From JBDSYA01 sp039925865 (GTDB lineage: Bacteria; Bacteroidota; Ignavibacteria; Tepidaquicellales; Tepidaquicellaceae), in assembly GCA_039925865.1 (NCBI GenBank), contig JBDSYA010000342.1, forward strand, positions 1 through 18,591: a stretch of 18,591 nucleotides of DNA, written 5' to 3'. Each line of letters opens with the position of its first letter. The stretch's first letter is position 1. The notes beneath the pieces are model-generated. The model did no database searches. It had not been told where the DNA came from and was given only the letters and a program-made list of their open reading frames with translations. Both the position numbers and the translations under genes were made by a program. Below, piece by piece: positions 1 to 7,561 of the stretch.

Positions 1-335
1 AGAATAACGGAGGTTATAATGCTTTAAAGTTCGGCAAAACTCACAAAGCGGTTTATGAAATTTTAACATCTGAAAATCCAATTGACCTTACCAGATATCA
101 ACTGGCAAATTGTTATATGGGAAGAGCGGGACTTATAAACTCAGGCGGAGCGTCCACGGGCAAAGGTGATACGGATCTGCAGGAAGCGGTAAAAACGGCT
201 GTCATAAATAAAAGAGCGGGAGGAATGGGGCTGATATCAGGACGAAAGGCATTTCAAAAGGAAATGAAAGACGGAATTGAACTATTAAATCTGATACAGG
301 ACGTTTATCTTGATGAAAGTATAACTATAGCATAA
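1..335 (+). CDS. fbaB: Class I fructose-bisphosphate aldolase, C-terminal part (5' end outside window)
   Basis: Reading from base 3, the frame is open to the TAA at 333-335 and gives about 110 C-terminal residues. The segments GRAGLINSGGAS, AVKTAVINKRAGGMGLISGR and DGIELLNLIQDVYLD are characteristic of the bacterial FbaB-type class I (Schiff-base) aldolase. This enzyme interconverts fructose-1,6-bisphosphate with dihydroxyacetone phosphate and glyceraldehyde-3-phosphate in the cytoplasm. The SGG and GRKAF segments correspond to phosphate-binding loops of this TIM-barrel family. The first ATG in the window (117) is internal, because clear family sequence (NNGGYNALKFGKTHKAVYEI) precedes it in frame. 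The Schiff-base lysine lies upstream of the window and cannot be checked. Confidence 0.9.
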   Translation, partial: NNGGYNALKFGKTHKAVYEILTSENPIDLTRYQLANCYMGRAGLINSGGASTGKGDTDLQEAVKTAVINKRAGGMGLISGRKAFQKEMKDGIELLNLIQDVYLDESITIA

Positions 336-364
336 ATTTTTTTTATAAATAATTAAATAATAAA

Positions 365-478
365 ATGTATAAACCAAAAAAGAAAGTTGTAACGAAGCAC
401 AGAAAGAAAGCTAAGAACAAAAAGGCTAAACTTAAAGCATCTCTTGTAAACAAGAAAGATAATAAAGCAACTGAATAG
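365..478 (+). CDS. Small, highly basic protein (37 aa), possible ribosome- or RNA-binding protein
   Basis: ATG at 365 opens a 37-codon frame ending in TAG at 476-478: MYKPKKKVVTKHRKKAKNKK followed by AKLKASLVNKKDNKATE. Fifteen of 37 residues are lysine, with one Arg and one His, and acidic residues occur only near the end. The composition and the KHRKKAKNKKAKLKAS core recall tiny ribosome-associated proteins (bS22/THX-like, or the AURKAIP1/COX24-type KHRRKK peptides), but I cannot assign a family. No Shine-Dalgarno sequence is visible; the start sits in an A/T-only leader, as is common in Bacteroidota. It lies 29 bases after the aldolase stop and could be co-transcribed with it. It could also be a chance frame in A-rich DNA, but the biased codons make that less likely. 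Confidence 0.55.
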   Translation: MYKPKKKVVTKHRKKAKNKKAKLKASLVNKKDNKATE

Positions 479-482
479 CAAG

Positions 483-537
483 ACGGTAAGTCAGTAGTAC
501 GGTAAGTCCTCAGACTCAGACTTACAGACTACAGGCT
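483..537. repeat. Short degenerate repeats and hairpin in the spacer before the DMT transporter
   Basis: The ten-base word acggtaagtc occurs at 483-492 and 499-508. From 502 to 525 gtaagtc and gacttac can pair as a 7-bp stem around a 10-base loop. Downstream, cagact-like words recur roughly every seven bases (510, 524, 531), which resembles a decayed heptamer array. There is no T-run after the hairpin, so it is not a convincing terminator. Confidence 0.4.
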
Positions 538-558
538 CGAAGAAGCTGTCGAAAGCAA

Positions 559-1476
559 ATGAGAAAATTTCTATTAGTATTTTTTTTAACCTTCACAGCT
601 GCCTTAACTCCTGTTGCAGGCAAATATGTAGTTAACGCTGTTTCGCCTTTATCACTGGCTTTCTTAAGATTCGGAGTTGCAACAATTTTACTTTTGATCG
701 TATTTAAGATCAGAAAAATAAAATTCAAAATTGACAAAAAAGATTATATCTTATTTCTTGTCTTAGGAATTCTCATCATTCCCGTTAACCAGTTTTTTTT
801 CCTTGAAGGTGTAAATTTATCTGTCGCCTCTCATTCAGGTGTCATGTATGCCTGCACGCCGCTTATTATTTATTTAATTTCAATAAAGATAAAGAACGAA
901 GTTTTTAATGTTAAAAAATTACTGACAATATCTCTTACAATCATCGGTATTCTTATAATATTTTATGAAAATATTTTTTTCCCGGTAGATGACGGAGTTA
1001 ATTATCTGCTGGGTGACATTCTTCTTTTCCTTGCCGTAACATCATGGTCTGTCTACCTTGCGCTGAGTCAGAATATGGTCAAGAAATACGGTGCATTAAA
1101 AACTCAGACAGTTTCTTTTGTTGTAGGTATTATAATTTATATCCCAATATTTTTATATGATTTAAAAAATCTCACGTTTGTAAATGTAAACTCAGGTGTG
1201 ATATTAGGATACATCCATCTTACATTTTTTGTGGCATTCGGATCATATTTTCTCTACAGTTATTCGGCAAAGATAATTAAGCCGAGTACATTGACCACTC
1301 TTACAAATACTTCACCGATATTTACGATATTGTTCTCTTGGTTATTATTAAAAGAAAATTTATCTTATTTCTTTATTATCGGCGCAGCTGTTACAATGCT
1401 CGGAGTGTTTTTAACTCAAAGGATTAAGTATGACGAGATAGAGGCTGATTCAAATCTTAAATACAATGAAAAATAA
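559..1476 (+). CDS. EamA/DMT-family transporter (10 TM)
   Basis: The 305-residue protein consists of two tandem EamA halves, about residues 4-136 and 150-287, with around ten hydrophobic helices. Family-like segments are SPLSLAFLRFGVATILLLIV in the first half and STLTTLTNTSPIFTILFSWL followed by a GAAVTMLGVFL helix in the second. Members are inner-membrane drug/metabolite exporters or permeases, and the substrate cannot be read from sequence. The ATG at 559 gives an N-terminus beginning directly with TM1, as is usual. There is no clear ribosome-binding site. Only 9 bases separate it from the CDF gene, so the two metabolite/metal transporters probably share a transcript. The C-terminal tail after TM10 is short and charged. 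Confidence 0.88.
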   Translation: MRKFLLVFFLTFTAALTPVAGKYVVNAVSPLSLAFLRFGVATILLLIVFKIRKIKFKIDKKDYILFLVLGILIIPVNQFFFLEGVNLSVASHSGVMYACTPLIIYLISIKIKNEVFNVKKLLTISLTIIGILIIFYENIFFPVDDGVNYLLGDILLFLAVTSWSVYLALSQNMVKKYGALKTQTVSFVVGIIIYIPIFLYDLKNLTFVNVNSGVILGYIHLTFFVAFGSYFLYSYSAKIIKPSTLTTLTNTSPIFTILFSWLLLKENLSYFFIIGAAVTMLGVFLTQRIKYDEIEADSNLKYNEK

Positions 1477-1485
1477 TTAACTATT

Positions 1486-2901
1486 GTGACGGTGCTTAAT
1501 AATAATCCGGATTTAATTGCTGAAAAAAAGACCAGGGTGGCACTGCATTCCCTGTATGCTGCTGTAGTTATAACATTGATTAAAATTATTGCTGCATATT
1601 CCAGTGGAAGTCTTGGAATTTTATCGGAAGTTTTTAATTCGGCGATTGACATATTTGTATGCTTTGTAACAATTCTCACTATAAAATATTCATCACGTCC
1701 TCCGGACGAAGACCATAATTACGGTCATGAAAAAGTTGAAAATTTTTCTGCACTGTTTCAGGTATTCATATTATTCCTAACTTCTGCATACATAATATAT
1801 GAAGCCTTAAACAGGCTCTTTATAAGAAAAGACGTTGAAGTAAAAGTCAGTATATGGATTTTTCTTGCGTTAATAATCACTATCATCATTGATATATACA
1901 GAGCACGGATTCTCAGAAAAATTGCGGCTGAAACAAAGTCCACTGCGCTCGAAGCAGATGCACTTCATTTTTCAACAGACATAATCAGTTCGATAATAGT
2001 AATGATCGGTCTTATAATTACTTATCTTAATATCAGTAAGATCGCTGACACTATCGCGGCTTTAATAGTAACGGGAATTATTATTTATCTTGGCTTTAAA
2101 CTTTCAAAAAAATCTATAGATGCATTGATGGACCGTGTCCCAACGGGATTGTATGATAAGATAAAGTATAAAACTCTTCTGATCAAAGGTGTTGAAGGTA
2201 TTAAGAGTTACAGGATCCGGGGTTCGGGTCCGAAGACTTATATCGATATGACAATTTTCATCAGCCGTCTTGTCCCTTTTTCAAAGGCACATGATATAAT
2301 GGACAGTGTCGAAAGAAATATTATGGAGACGATCCCAAATGCTGATGTTGTAATTCATTCAGAACCTGTTGAAACGAAAAATGAAACTATAAATGATAAG
2401 ATTAGAATGATCGTAAACGAACAGGGTTTGAAGAGCCACGATATATATTCGCATAAAATAAATAATGAAATTTATTCTGAACTTCATATCGAAATTGACA
2501 AAACAAATGATCTCGTTAAAGCTCATGATATAGTTACAGATATTGAAAATAAAATCAAAAGTGAAATCGATGTCATCACTCATTTAAAAATTCACATAGA
2601 TGAGCCAAGTGAAATATTGTTTGATACAAAAGACATTACAGAAGAATCGGAAGAGATCATAAATGAAGTTAACAGAATATTATCCGGCTGCAGTGATGTG
2701 GTTTCAGGCAGCGAGATACAGGTTGTCACCACCAATGGAAAGCTTAGAGTATCAATGACTTGCAAATTCAATCACATTCATTCACTTGACGAAGTGCATG
2801 ATATAGTTACAATGCTTGAGAGCAGGATCTATATAAGTCTAAAAGAAATTTATCCGAAACTTTCAAACGTAATAATTCATGCAGAGCCTTCAATTAAATA
2901 A
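1486..2901 (+). CDS. Cation diffusion facilitator (CDF) transporter with three tandem C-terminal domains
   Basis: This 471-residue CDF-family metal/proton antiporter exports divalent cations from the cytoplasm. The transmembrane domain is about residues 15-210 and includes the family motif PPDEDHNYGHEK (72-83). The TM5 metal site HFSTD (H161, D165) is intact. In TM2 the usual HxxxD or DxxxD is NSAID (N51, D55), so the site reads N-D/H-D. After the membrane domain the usual single ~80-residue cytoplasmic domain appears three times. Each copy carries an HDI-x(4-5)-E helix (269-276, 347-354, 438-445) and a terminal HxEP-type strand (HSEP 291-294, HIDEP 370-374, HAEP 465-468). Typical bacterial CDFs are about 300 residues long. 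The start is GTG at 1486; no in-frame ATG precedes TM1. The gene lies 9 bases after the DMT gene and 5 bases before the next one. Confidence 0.92.
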   Translation: MTVLNNNPDLIAEKKTRVALHSLYAAVVITLIKIIAAYSSGSLGILSEVFNSAIDIFVCFVTILTIKYSSRPPDEDHNYGHEKVENFSALFQVFILFLTSAYIIYEALNRLFIRKDVEVKVSIWIFLALIITIIIDIYRARILRKIAAETKSTALEADALHFSTDIISSIIVMIGLIITYLNISKIADTIAALIVTGIIIYLGFKLSKKSIDALMDRVPTGLYDKIKYKTLLIKGVEGIKSYRIRGSGPKTYIDMTIFISRLVPFSKAHDIMDSVERNIMETIPNADVVIHSEPVETKNETINDKIRMIVNEQGLKSHDIYSHKINNEIYSELHIEIDKTNDLVKAHDIVTDIENKIKSEIDVITHLKIHIDEPSEILFDTKDITEESEEIINEVNRILSGCSDVVSGSEIQVVTTNGKLRVSMTCKFNHIHSLDEVHDIVTMLESRIYISLKEIYPKLSNVIIHAEPSIK

Positions 2902-2906
2902 ATAAT

Positions 2907-3926
2907 ATGAAAAGAATTAAAGCCGGTCTTATAGGCCTTGGTCATCTTGGCAAAACTCATTTGAAATTACTGAAAGAATTATGCGCAGAGCGCGAAGACA
3001 TTGAACTGGCAGGAGTCTTTGATCTTGATAAAGATAAAAATGAATTGATCTCTCATGAAAATGAACTACCCGTTAATAAGTCGGTTGAAGAATTAATTTC
3101 TAAAATTAATACTGCGATCATTGTCACACCGACATCTACACATTTTGAGATTGCGGGAAAATGTATACGTGAAGGTCTGAATACTTTTATTGAAAAACCG
3201 GTTACTGAAACTACTAAGCAGGCGGAAGAACTTTTGTTGCTCGCTAAAGATAAAGACTTAAAAATTCAAATAGGACATATTGAAAGATTTAATGCAGCTA
3301 TACTTGCACTGGACAGTTATAAACTTTCGCCCATGTTCATAGAAACTCACAGGCTTGCACAGTTTAATCCCCGCGGAACAGATGTTTCTGTAATTCAGGA
3401 TCTTATGATCCACGACATTGATATCATTCTTAACCTTGTGAAATCAAAAGTAAAGCGAATAGATGCAAACGGTGTCGCAATAATTACGGATAAAATTGAT
3501 ATTGCGAACGCTCGTATTCAATTTCAGAACGGATGTGTTGCCAATATAACCGCATCCCGTATTTCGCAGAACAAAATGCGTAAGATGAGACTTTTTCAGA
3601 AGAACGCTTACATATCAATTGATTTTTTACAAAACTCATCTGAAGTTTTCAGATTGTCAGACGGAACCGGAGATAAACCTGCCGGAAATGCTATTACATT
3701 AAGTGAATTTATACAAGGCGAAAACAATATGAAAATTTTATATGAAAGGCCTCCAGTGAAAGAAGTAAATTCCATGAAGTATGAACAGAATAAATTTTTT
3801 GATGCGATCATAAAAAATGAAGAACCAATAGTCACACTGGAAGACGGGCTTCAGGCACTGGAAGTAGCTAATGAGATAATAAAAGAAATTGAAACTCAGC
3901 AAATCCATGATAGAAAAAAAAATTAA
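2907..3926 (+). CDS. Gfo/Idh/MocA-family NAD(P)-dependent oxidoreductase
   Basis: The 339-residue protein has an N-terminal Rossmann fold with the dinucleotide loop GLGHLG (10-15), then TPTSTHFE (74-81) and the conserved EKP (96-98) whose lysine is a family catalytic residue. The C-terminal substrate domain contains GHIERFN (123-129) and DLMIHDIDI (165-173), where the HD pair is at the usual active-site position. The family oxidises or reduces sugar hydroxyls or aldehydes. The GHIERFN, RLAQFNPRG and NGCVANITASR segments remind me of the subgroup that acts on UDP-N-acetylglucosamine (GnnA-like), but no gnnB-type aminotransferase is adjacent, so this is only a suggestion. Start ATG 2907 has no Shine-Dalgarno sequence. 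It is 5 bases after the CDF gene and 21 bases before the phosphoesterase, within the same run. Confidence 0.88.
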   Translation: MKRIKAGLIGLGHLGKTHLKLLKELCAEREDIELAGVFDLDKDKNELISHENELPVNKSVEELISKINTAIIVTPTSTHFEIAGKCIREGLNTFIEKPVTETTKQAEELLLLAKDKDLKIQIGHIERFNAAILALDSYKLSPMFIETHRLAQFNPRGTDVSVIQDLMIHDIDIILNLVKSKVKRIDANGVAIITDKIDIANARIQFQNGCVANITASRISQNKMRKMRLFQKNAYISIDFLQNSSEVFRLSDGTGDKPAGNAITLSEFIQGENNMKILYERPPVKEVNSMKYEQNKFFDAIIKNEEPIVTLEDGLQALEVANEIIKEIETQQIHDRKKN

Positions 3927-3947
3927 AAACATACCGAATAAATTATT

Positions 3948-4817
3948 ATGTATAAAATAGCTCATATATCAGATACACACATCAGTTATGTCGATGATAA
4001 CTTGCATGGAACCAGGCTGGTTGAATTATTAAAAGACATCGAAGATAAAAAATGTGATCATGTAATTATAACGGGTGATCTCGCTGAAAATCCCAAGGCC
4101 ACTGATTTTCAATACATAAGGGAAATTTTATTTTATTACGGTCTTCTGGATCAGAATAAAATGTCGGTCGTTCCCGGAAACCATGATATATTCGGCGGCG
4201 CGGAGAAGGGGCCTGAGGGGATCTTATTTTCACTGACATGCAAAAATATAAATTATGAAGAAAATCTTGATAACTTCATTGAAACATTTAAAGAAACTTT
4301 CCCAAACAACAACTCATACCCTTTTTTAAAAATCATTAATAATATTGCGATCATCGGAATTAATTCAATTGACAGATGGTCGGAAGATACAAATCCTGAA
4401 GGGTCAAACGGAAAAATTTCCGGAAGGGATCTGTCAAAATTAAATAAGATACTTTTTTCAGAACATTTAAAAGACAAGATCATAATTGTCCTTATACACC
4501 ATCATCTTAATAAGCCTGTCTTGCATGAAGATATGCCGGGACACTCATTGTGGCTTAGAATCATAAACTGGAAAATGAAACTTTACGGAAGAAAAAAACT
4601 TATCCGGTTTTTTAAAAAGCATAAAGTGAATTTGATTTTGAATGGACATACTCATATAAATGAAATATATAAAATTAATGAGTTAACGGTTGTAAACAGT
4701 TCGGCATGCTTGATGCCTCTAACGGATGACCAGATCAGAAAATACAATATAATTTCCATTCCCGGAGACGAAGATGCCGATAAAAATTTAAATATTGAAA
4801 CAATATATTTGCAATGA
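3948..4817 (+). CDS. Calcineurin-like metallophosphoesterase
   Basis: The 289-residue protein shows all dimetal phosphoesterase motifs in order: SDTH (D9, H11), GDLAENP (D44), GNHD (77-80), IHHHLN (H184-186) and GHTH (233-236). These ligate two divalent metals that activate water to cleave phosphomono- or diesters. Overall order and spacing resemble the class III cyclic-nucleotide phosphodiesterase/Icc (CpdA-like) group, but the substrate is not decided by sequence; nucleotide or phospholipid diesters are also possible. There is no signal peptide, so it is cytoplasmic. Its TGA stop (4815-4817) overlaps the ATG of the CCA enzyme (4814) as ATGA, indicating translational coupling to tRNA maturation. 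Confidence 0.9.
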   Translation: MYKIAHISDTHISYVDDNLHGTRLVELLKDIEDKKCDHVIITGDLAENPKATDFQYIREILFYYGLLDQNKMSVVPGNHDIFGGAEKGPEGILFSLTCKNINYEENLDNFIETFKETFPNNNSYPFLKIINNIAIIGINSIDRWSEDTNPEGSNGKISGRDLSKLNKILFSEHLKDKIIIVLIHHHLNKPVLHEDMPGHSLWLRIINWKMKLYGRKKLIRFFKKHKVNLILNGHTHINEIYKINELTVVNSSACLMPLTDDQIRKYNIISIPGDEDADKNLNIETIYLQ

Positions 4818-6208
4818 AGATGATAATCGATAACAGCATTTTAAAAATTATCGGAAAAATTGCTGACGAGAACAGTTTGAAAATTTTTGTTGTCGGCGGA
4901 TTTGTGAGAGATATGCTTCTGATGAAATCCGACAGCGATATAGATATAATGGTATTGGGTGATGCAGTAAAATTTGCTGAGACCGTCGCAAAAAAATACA
5001 ATAAAATACCAGATGCAGTTTATAAAAATTTCGGAACGGCACTGCTTAATCTTGAAGAAAATAAAATTGAATTTGCCTCAGCCAGAAAAGAAAGTTATGA
5101 AAGAAATTCACGCAAACCCCGCGTTGAGAATGCCACACTGGGTGAAGATCTGTCAAGAAGAGATTTCACAATAAATGCCATTGCTGCGGGACTGAATACA
5201 GATAACTTTGGCGAGCTTATTGATCTTTTTAGCGGGTGTGATGATTTACAAAATAAGATTATCCGAACTCCGCTTGATCCAATGAAAACTTTTGATGATG
5301 ATCCGCTGCGGATAATGCGCGCTATAAGATTTGCTGCAAAGCTGAATTTTAAAATTGAAGATAAAACTTTTGAAGCAATAATAAAAATGAGCTTCCGTCT
5401 TACAGAAGACAAGGTTGTATCCCAGGAAAGAATTACGGATGAATTTCTGAAAATCCTGATGACAGATCAACCTTCTATTGGACTCGACCTGATGTTTATT
5501 ACCGGCGTCATGGATATAGTATTTCCTGAGATCTCTGCTTTGGAAGGAACTGATCAGAGAAAAGATTTTCATCACAAAAATGTTTTTTATCATACGCTCA
5601 TTGTAGTGGATAACATTTCAAAAAAAACTGATAACTTATGGCTGAGATTTGCAGCTCTTGTGCACGATATCGCTAAGCCTAAGACAAAAAAATTTGTTGA
5701 CGGAACAGGCTGGACCTTTCACGGACATGAAGAGCTCGGCGCAAGGATGATGAAGAAAATATTTATCAGATTGAAATTGCCTTTGAATAAACTTGAGTAT
5801 GTAGAAAAACTTGTAAGAATGCATCTGCGTCCGATCCCTCTGTCAAAGGAAGTTGTGACAGACTCAGCTATAAGGCGTCTGGCAGCTGAATCTGGCGAAG
5901 AGCTGGAAGACCTTTTGAAATTATGCCGTGCAGATATTACTTCGAAAAATCCGGATAAGGTCAGTCAGTTCATGAAAAATTATGAGATCATTGAAAGAAA
6001 AATAGTGGAAGTTCAGGAAAAAGATGAACTAAGGAATTTTCAATCTCCGGTAAGAGGTGATGAAATAATGGAAATATGCAGACTTAAGCCTGGCCGACAG
6101 GTGGGTATAATTAAACATAAGATAGAAGAAGCGATTTTGGAAGGGGAGATCCCGAATGAATATGGAGCAGCGAAAGAATATCTGTTAAAAATAATAATTA
6201 ATGAATAA
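4814..6208 (+). CDS. cca: CCA tRNA nucleotidyltransferase with HD domain
   Basis: The 464-residue class II nucleotidyltransferase adds or repairs the 3' CCA of tRNA, or belongs to the closely related poly(A) polymerase head-domain family. The head domain has VVGGFVRD (26-33) and the catalytic carboxylates SDIDIMV (D42, D44). RRDFTINAIA (115-124) and DDPLRIMRAIRF (162-173) are the neck and nucleotide-recognition motifs. An HD-type domain follows with H260, HD (284-285) and H303/H305, as in bacterial multifunctional CCA enzymes. The CCA role is more likely than poly(A) polymerase given the HD domain and the absence of a basic tail. ATG 4814 overlaps the preceding stop; ATG 4820 is an alternative start. 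The last two sense codons and the TAA stop lie inside a heptamer repeat array. Confidence 0.92.
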   Translation: MKMIIDNSILKIIGKIADENSLKIFVVGGFVRDMLLMKSDSDIDIMVLGDAVKFAETVAKKYNKIPDAVYKNFGTALLNLEENKIEFASARKESYERNSRKPRVENATLGEDLSRRDFTINAIAAGLNTDNFGELIDLFSGCDDLQNKIIRTPLDPMKTFDDDPLRIMRAIRFAAKLNFKIEDKTFEAIIKMSFRLTEDKVVSQERITDEFLKILMTDQPSIGLDLMFITGVMDIVFPEISALEGTDQRKDFHHKNVFYHTLIVVDNISKKTDNLWLRFAALVHDIAKPKTKKFVDGTGWTFHGHEELGARMMKKIFIRLKLPLNKLEYVEKLVRMHLRPIPLSKEVVTDSAIRRLAAESGEELEDLLKLCRADITSKNPDKVSQFMKNYEIIERKIVEVQEKDELRNFQSPVRGDEIMEICRLKPGRQVGIIKHKIEEAILEGEIPNEYGAAKEYLLKIIINE

Positions 6209-6282
6209 TGAGTAATGAATAATGAGTAATGAATAATGAGTAATGAATAATGAGTAATGAATAATGAGTAATGAGTAATGAA
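6199..6282. repeat. Tandem heptamer array, 12 units of TAATGAR, starting inside cca
   Basis: Twelve consecutive 7-base units, TAATGAA or TAATGAG, run without interruption and mostly alternate; units 10 and 11 are both TAATGAG. The first unit encodes the last two residues of the CCA enzyme and the second supplies its TAA stop. Because seven is not a multiple of three, the array contains stops in all plus-strand frames, while the minus strand stays open with a repeating FITHYSL-like peptide. A degenerate unit (taattta) follows at 6283. Confidence 0.95.
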
Positions 6283-6355
6283 TAATTTATTAATGAAAAT
6301 TTCCATAAGCAATTTACATATTCAATCTTAAAAACTTTCTACAGTAAATAACTTT

Positions 6356-6463
6356 CAAAACACTCAAAACACTCAACACACTCAACACACTCAACACACT
6401 CTACACACTCTACACACTCAACACACTCAACACACTCTACACACTCTACACACTCTACACACT
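6356..6463. repeat. Tandem 9-base array, 12 units of CWAMACACT, ending inside the distal ABC ATPase gene
   Basis: Twelve 9-base units fill the region: two caaaacact, three caacacact, two ctacacact, two caacacact and three ctacacact. Read on the minus strand the units are in frame with the ATPase gene: AGT GTG TAG (Ser-Val-stop) for the cta type and AGT GTG TTG (Ser-Val-Leu) for the caa type. The last unit (6455-6463) is exactly the final three codons of that gene. The stretch 6283-6355 between the two arrays is plain AT-rich sequence with no hairpin that I can see. Confidence 0.95.
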
Positions 6464-7462
6464 TACATATGGGCAGGCGGCGAAATGTTCAGTCTCTTTA
6501 ATTTCTAGTGCAGGAATGAAATTAGCACACTCGGGTTTTGCAATGGGGCATCTGGTTCTAAAGCCGCAACCACTGGGCTTGTTCATTGGAGTTGGCACAT
6601 CACCTTTAAGAATAACTCTTTCTTTATTTTTTAATTTAGGATTGGGAACAGGAACTGCGGACAGCAATGCTCTGCTGTAAGGATGAACAGGGTGATGATA
6701 GATACGGACTGCAGGTCCGAATTCAACAATACTTCCAAGATACATAACTGCTATTCTTGAACTTATATGTTCTACAACAGAAAGATCATGAGCAACAAAC
6801 AGCAAACTTAAATCAAATTCATTTTGTATTTCCTGAAGCAGGTTAATTACCTGCGCCTGTATTGAAACATCAAGTGCGGACACCGGTTCATCTGCAATTA
6901 TTATTTTAGGATTTGTTGCAAGTGCCCTGGCAATACCAATTCTCTGTCTTTGCCCGCCCGAAAACTCATGAGGATACCTTTTAGACTGTTCCGGCTGAAG
7001 TCCTACTTTTTCCATAAGCCACGCAACTCTTTCCATCCTTTCATTCTTTTGCATACTAGTATGGTAGTGCAAGGGCTCTTCGATAATCTGACCGACTGAC
7101 ATTCTTGCATTGAGAGAGGAATAGGGATCCTGAAAAATCATCTGAATAAGCCCTCTGTATTTTCTCATTTCAGAATTATTCAGCTTCAGAATATCAACTT
7201 CACCATCATCTGTCCTTATCCAAACTTCGCCGGTAATTTCAACATCGGGTGAGGAAAACTTCAGAATATTTATGACAGTCTTACCAATAGTTGATTTGCC
7301 GCAGCCAGACTCGCCAACTAAACCAAGAGTCTCACCTTTTTTTAGTTCAAGAGTAACTCCATCAACAGCTTTTACATCTGCTATCTTTTTCAGAAATAAA
7401 CCACCCGTAACAGGAAATTTAACTTTCAGATCTTTTATTTCGAGAATATTATCCGGCTTCAT
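6455..7462 (-). CDS. Peptide ABC transporter ATP-binding protein, OppF/DppF type (C-terminal half equivalent of YejF)
   Basis: The 335-residue ATPase has Walker A GESGCGKS (50-57), Q-loop Q111, signature FSGGQRQR (167-174), Walker B IIIADEP (187-193) and H-loop H225. The C-terminal oligopeptide-transporter extension (HPYSRALLSAVP, 260-271) carries four cysteines (C299, C305, C312, C330), a pattern that binds an iron-sulfur cluster in some Dpp/Opp ATPases. It powers peptide import as a heterodimer with the ATPase encoded just upstream. It is the last gene of the minus-strand operon. The final residues Ser-Val and the TAG stop are supplied by the adjoining 9-base repeat array, so its C-terminus depends on repeat content. 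The 99-base gap to the preceding gene contains a heptamer array. Confidence 0.92.
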   Translation of the reverse strand: MKPDNILEIKDLKVKFPVTGGLFLKKIADVKAVDGVTLELKKGETLGLVGESGCGKSTIGKTVINILKFSSPDVEITGEVWIRTDDGEVDILKLNNSEMRKYRGLIQMIFQDPYSSLNARMSVGQIIEEPLHYHTSMQKNERMERVAWLMEKVGLQPEQSKRYPHEFSGGQRQRIGIARALATNPKIIIADEPVSALDVSIQAQVINLLQEIQNEFDLSLLFVAHDLSVVEHISSRIAVMYLGSIVEFGPAVRIYHHPVHPYSRALLSAVPVPNPKLKNKERVILKGDVPTPMNKPSGCGFRTRCPIAKPECANFIPALEIKETEHFAACPYVSV

Positions 7463-7468
7463 TATTTT

Positions 7469-7518
7469 GTATTGAGTACTGTATATATAAGTATTAAGTA
7501 TTAAGTATTGAGTAAAGT
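7469..7518. repeat. Degenerate heptamer array GTATTRA between the two ATPase genes
   Basis: Seven-base units gtattga, gtactgt, then an 8-base atatataa, then gtattaa, gtattaa, gtattga and gtaaagt occupy 7469-7518. The array sits immediately upstream of the ATG of the distal ATPase (7462), where its ribosome-binding site would lie, and shows no Shine-Dalgarno match. The unit in another phase is attgagt, the complement of the actcaat units found inside two T9SS domains downstream. Confidence 0.75.
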
Positions 7519-7561
7519 AAAATACTAATTTTAAAACAGTAACTGATAACTGCGAAATTGC

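Noticed and set aside
337..345. T-run after the aldolase stop as a terminator
   Set aside because: No stem-loop precedes it.
5246..5593. Minus-strand 115-codon ORF opposite cca
   Set aside because: It lies wholly inside the well-supported cca gene and has no recognisable protein features; it is an antisense shadow.
6040..6312. Minus-strand ORF with repeating FITHYSL peptides opposite the cca 3' end
   Set aside because: It is the translation of the heptamer array plus the antisense of cca; the periodic peptide follows from the DNA repeat and not from a gene.
6199..6463. Possible CRISPR array between cca and the ATPase
   Set aside because: Units are 7 and 9 bases with no spacers, and no cas genes are present.
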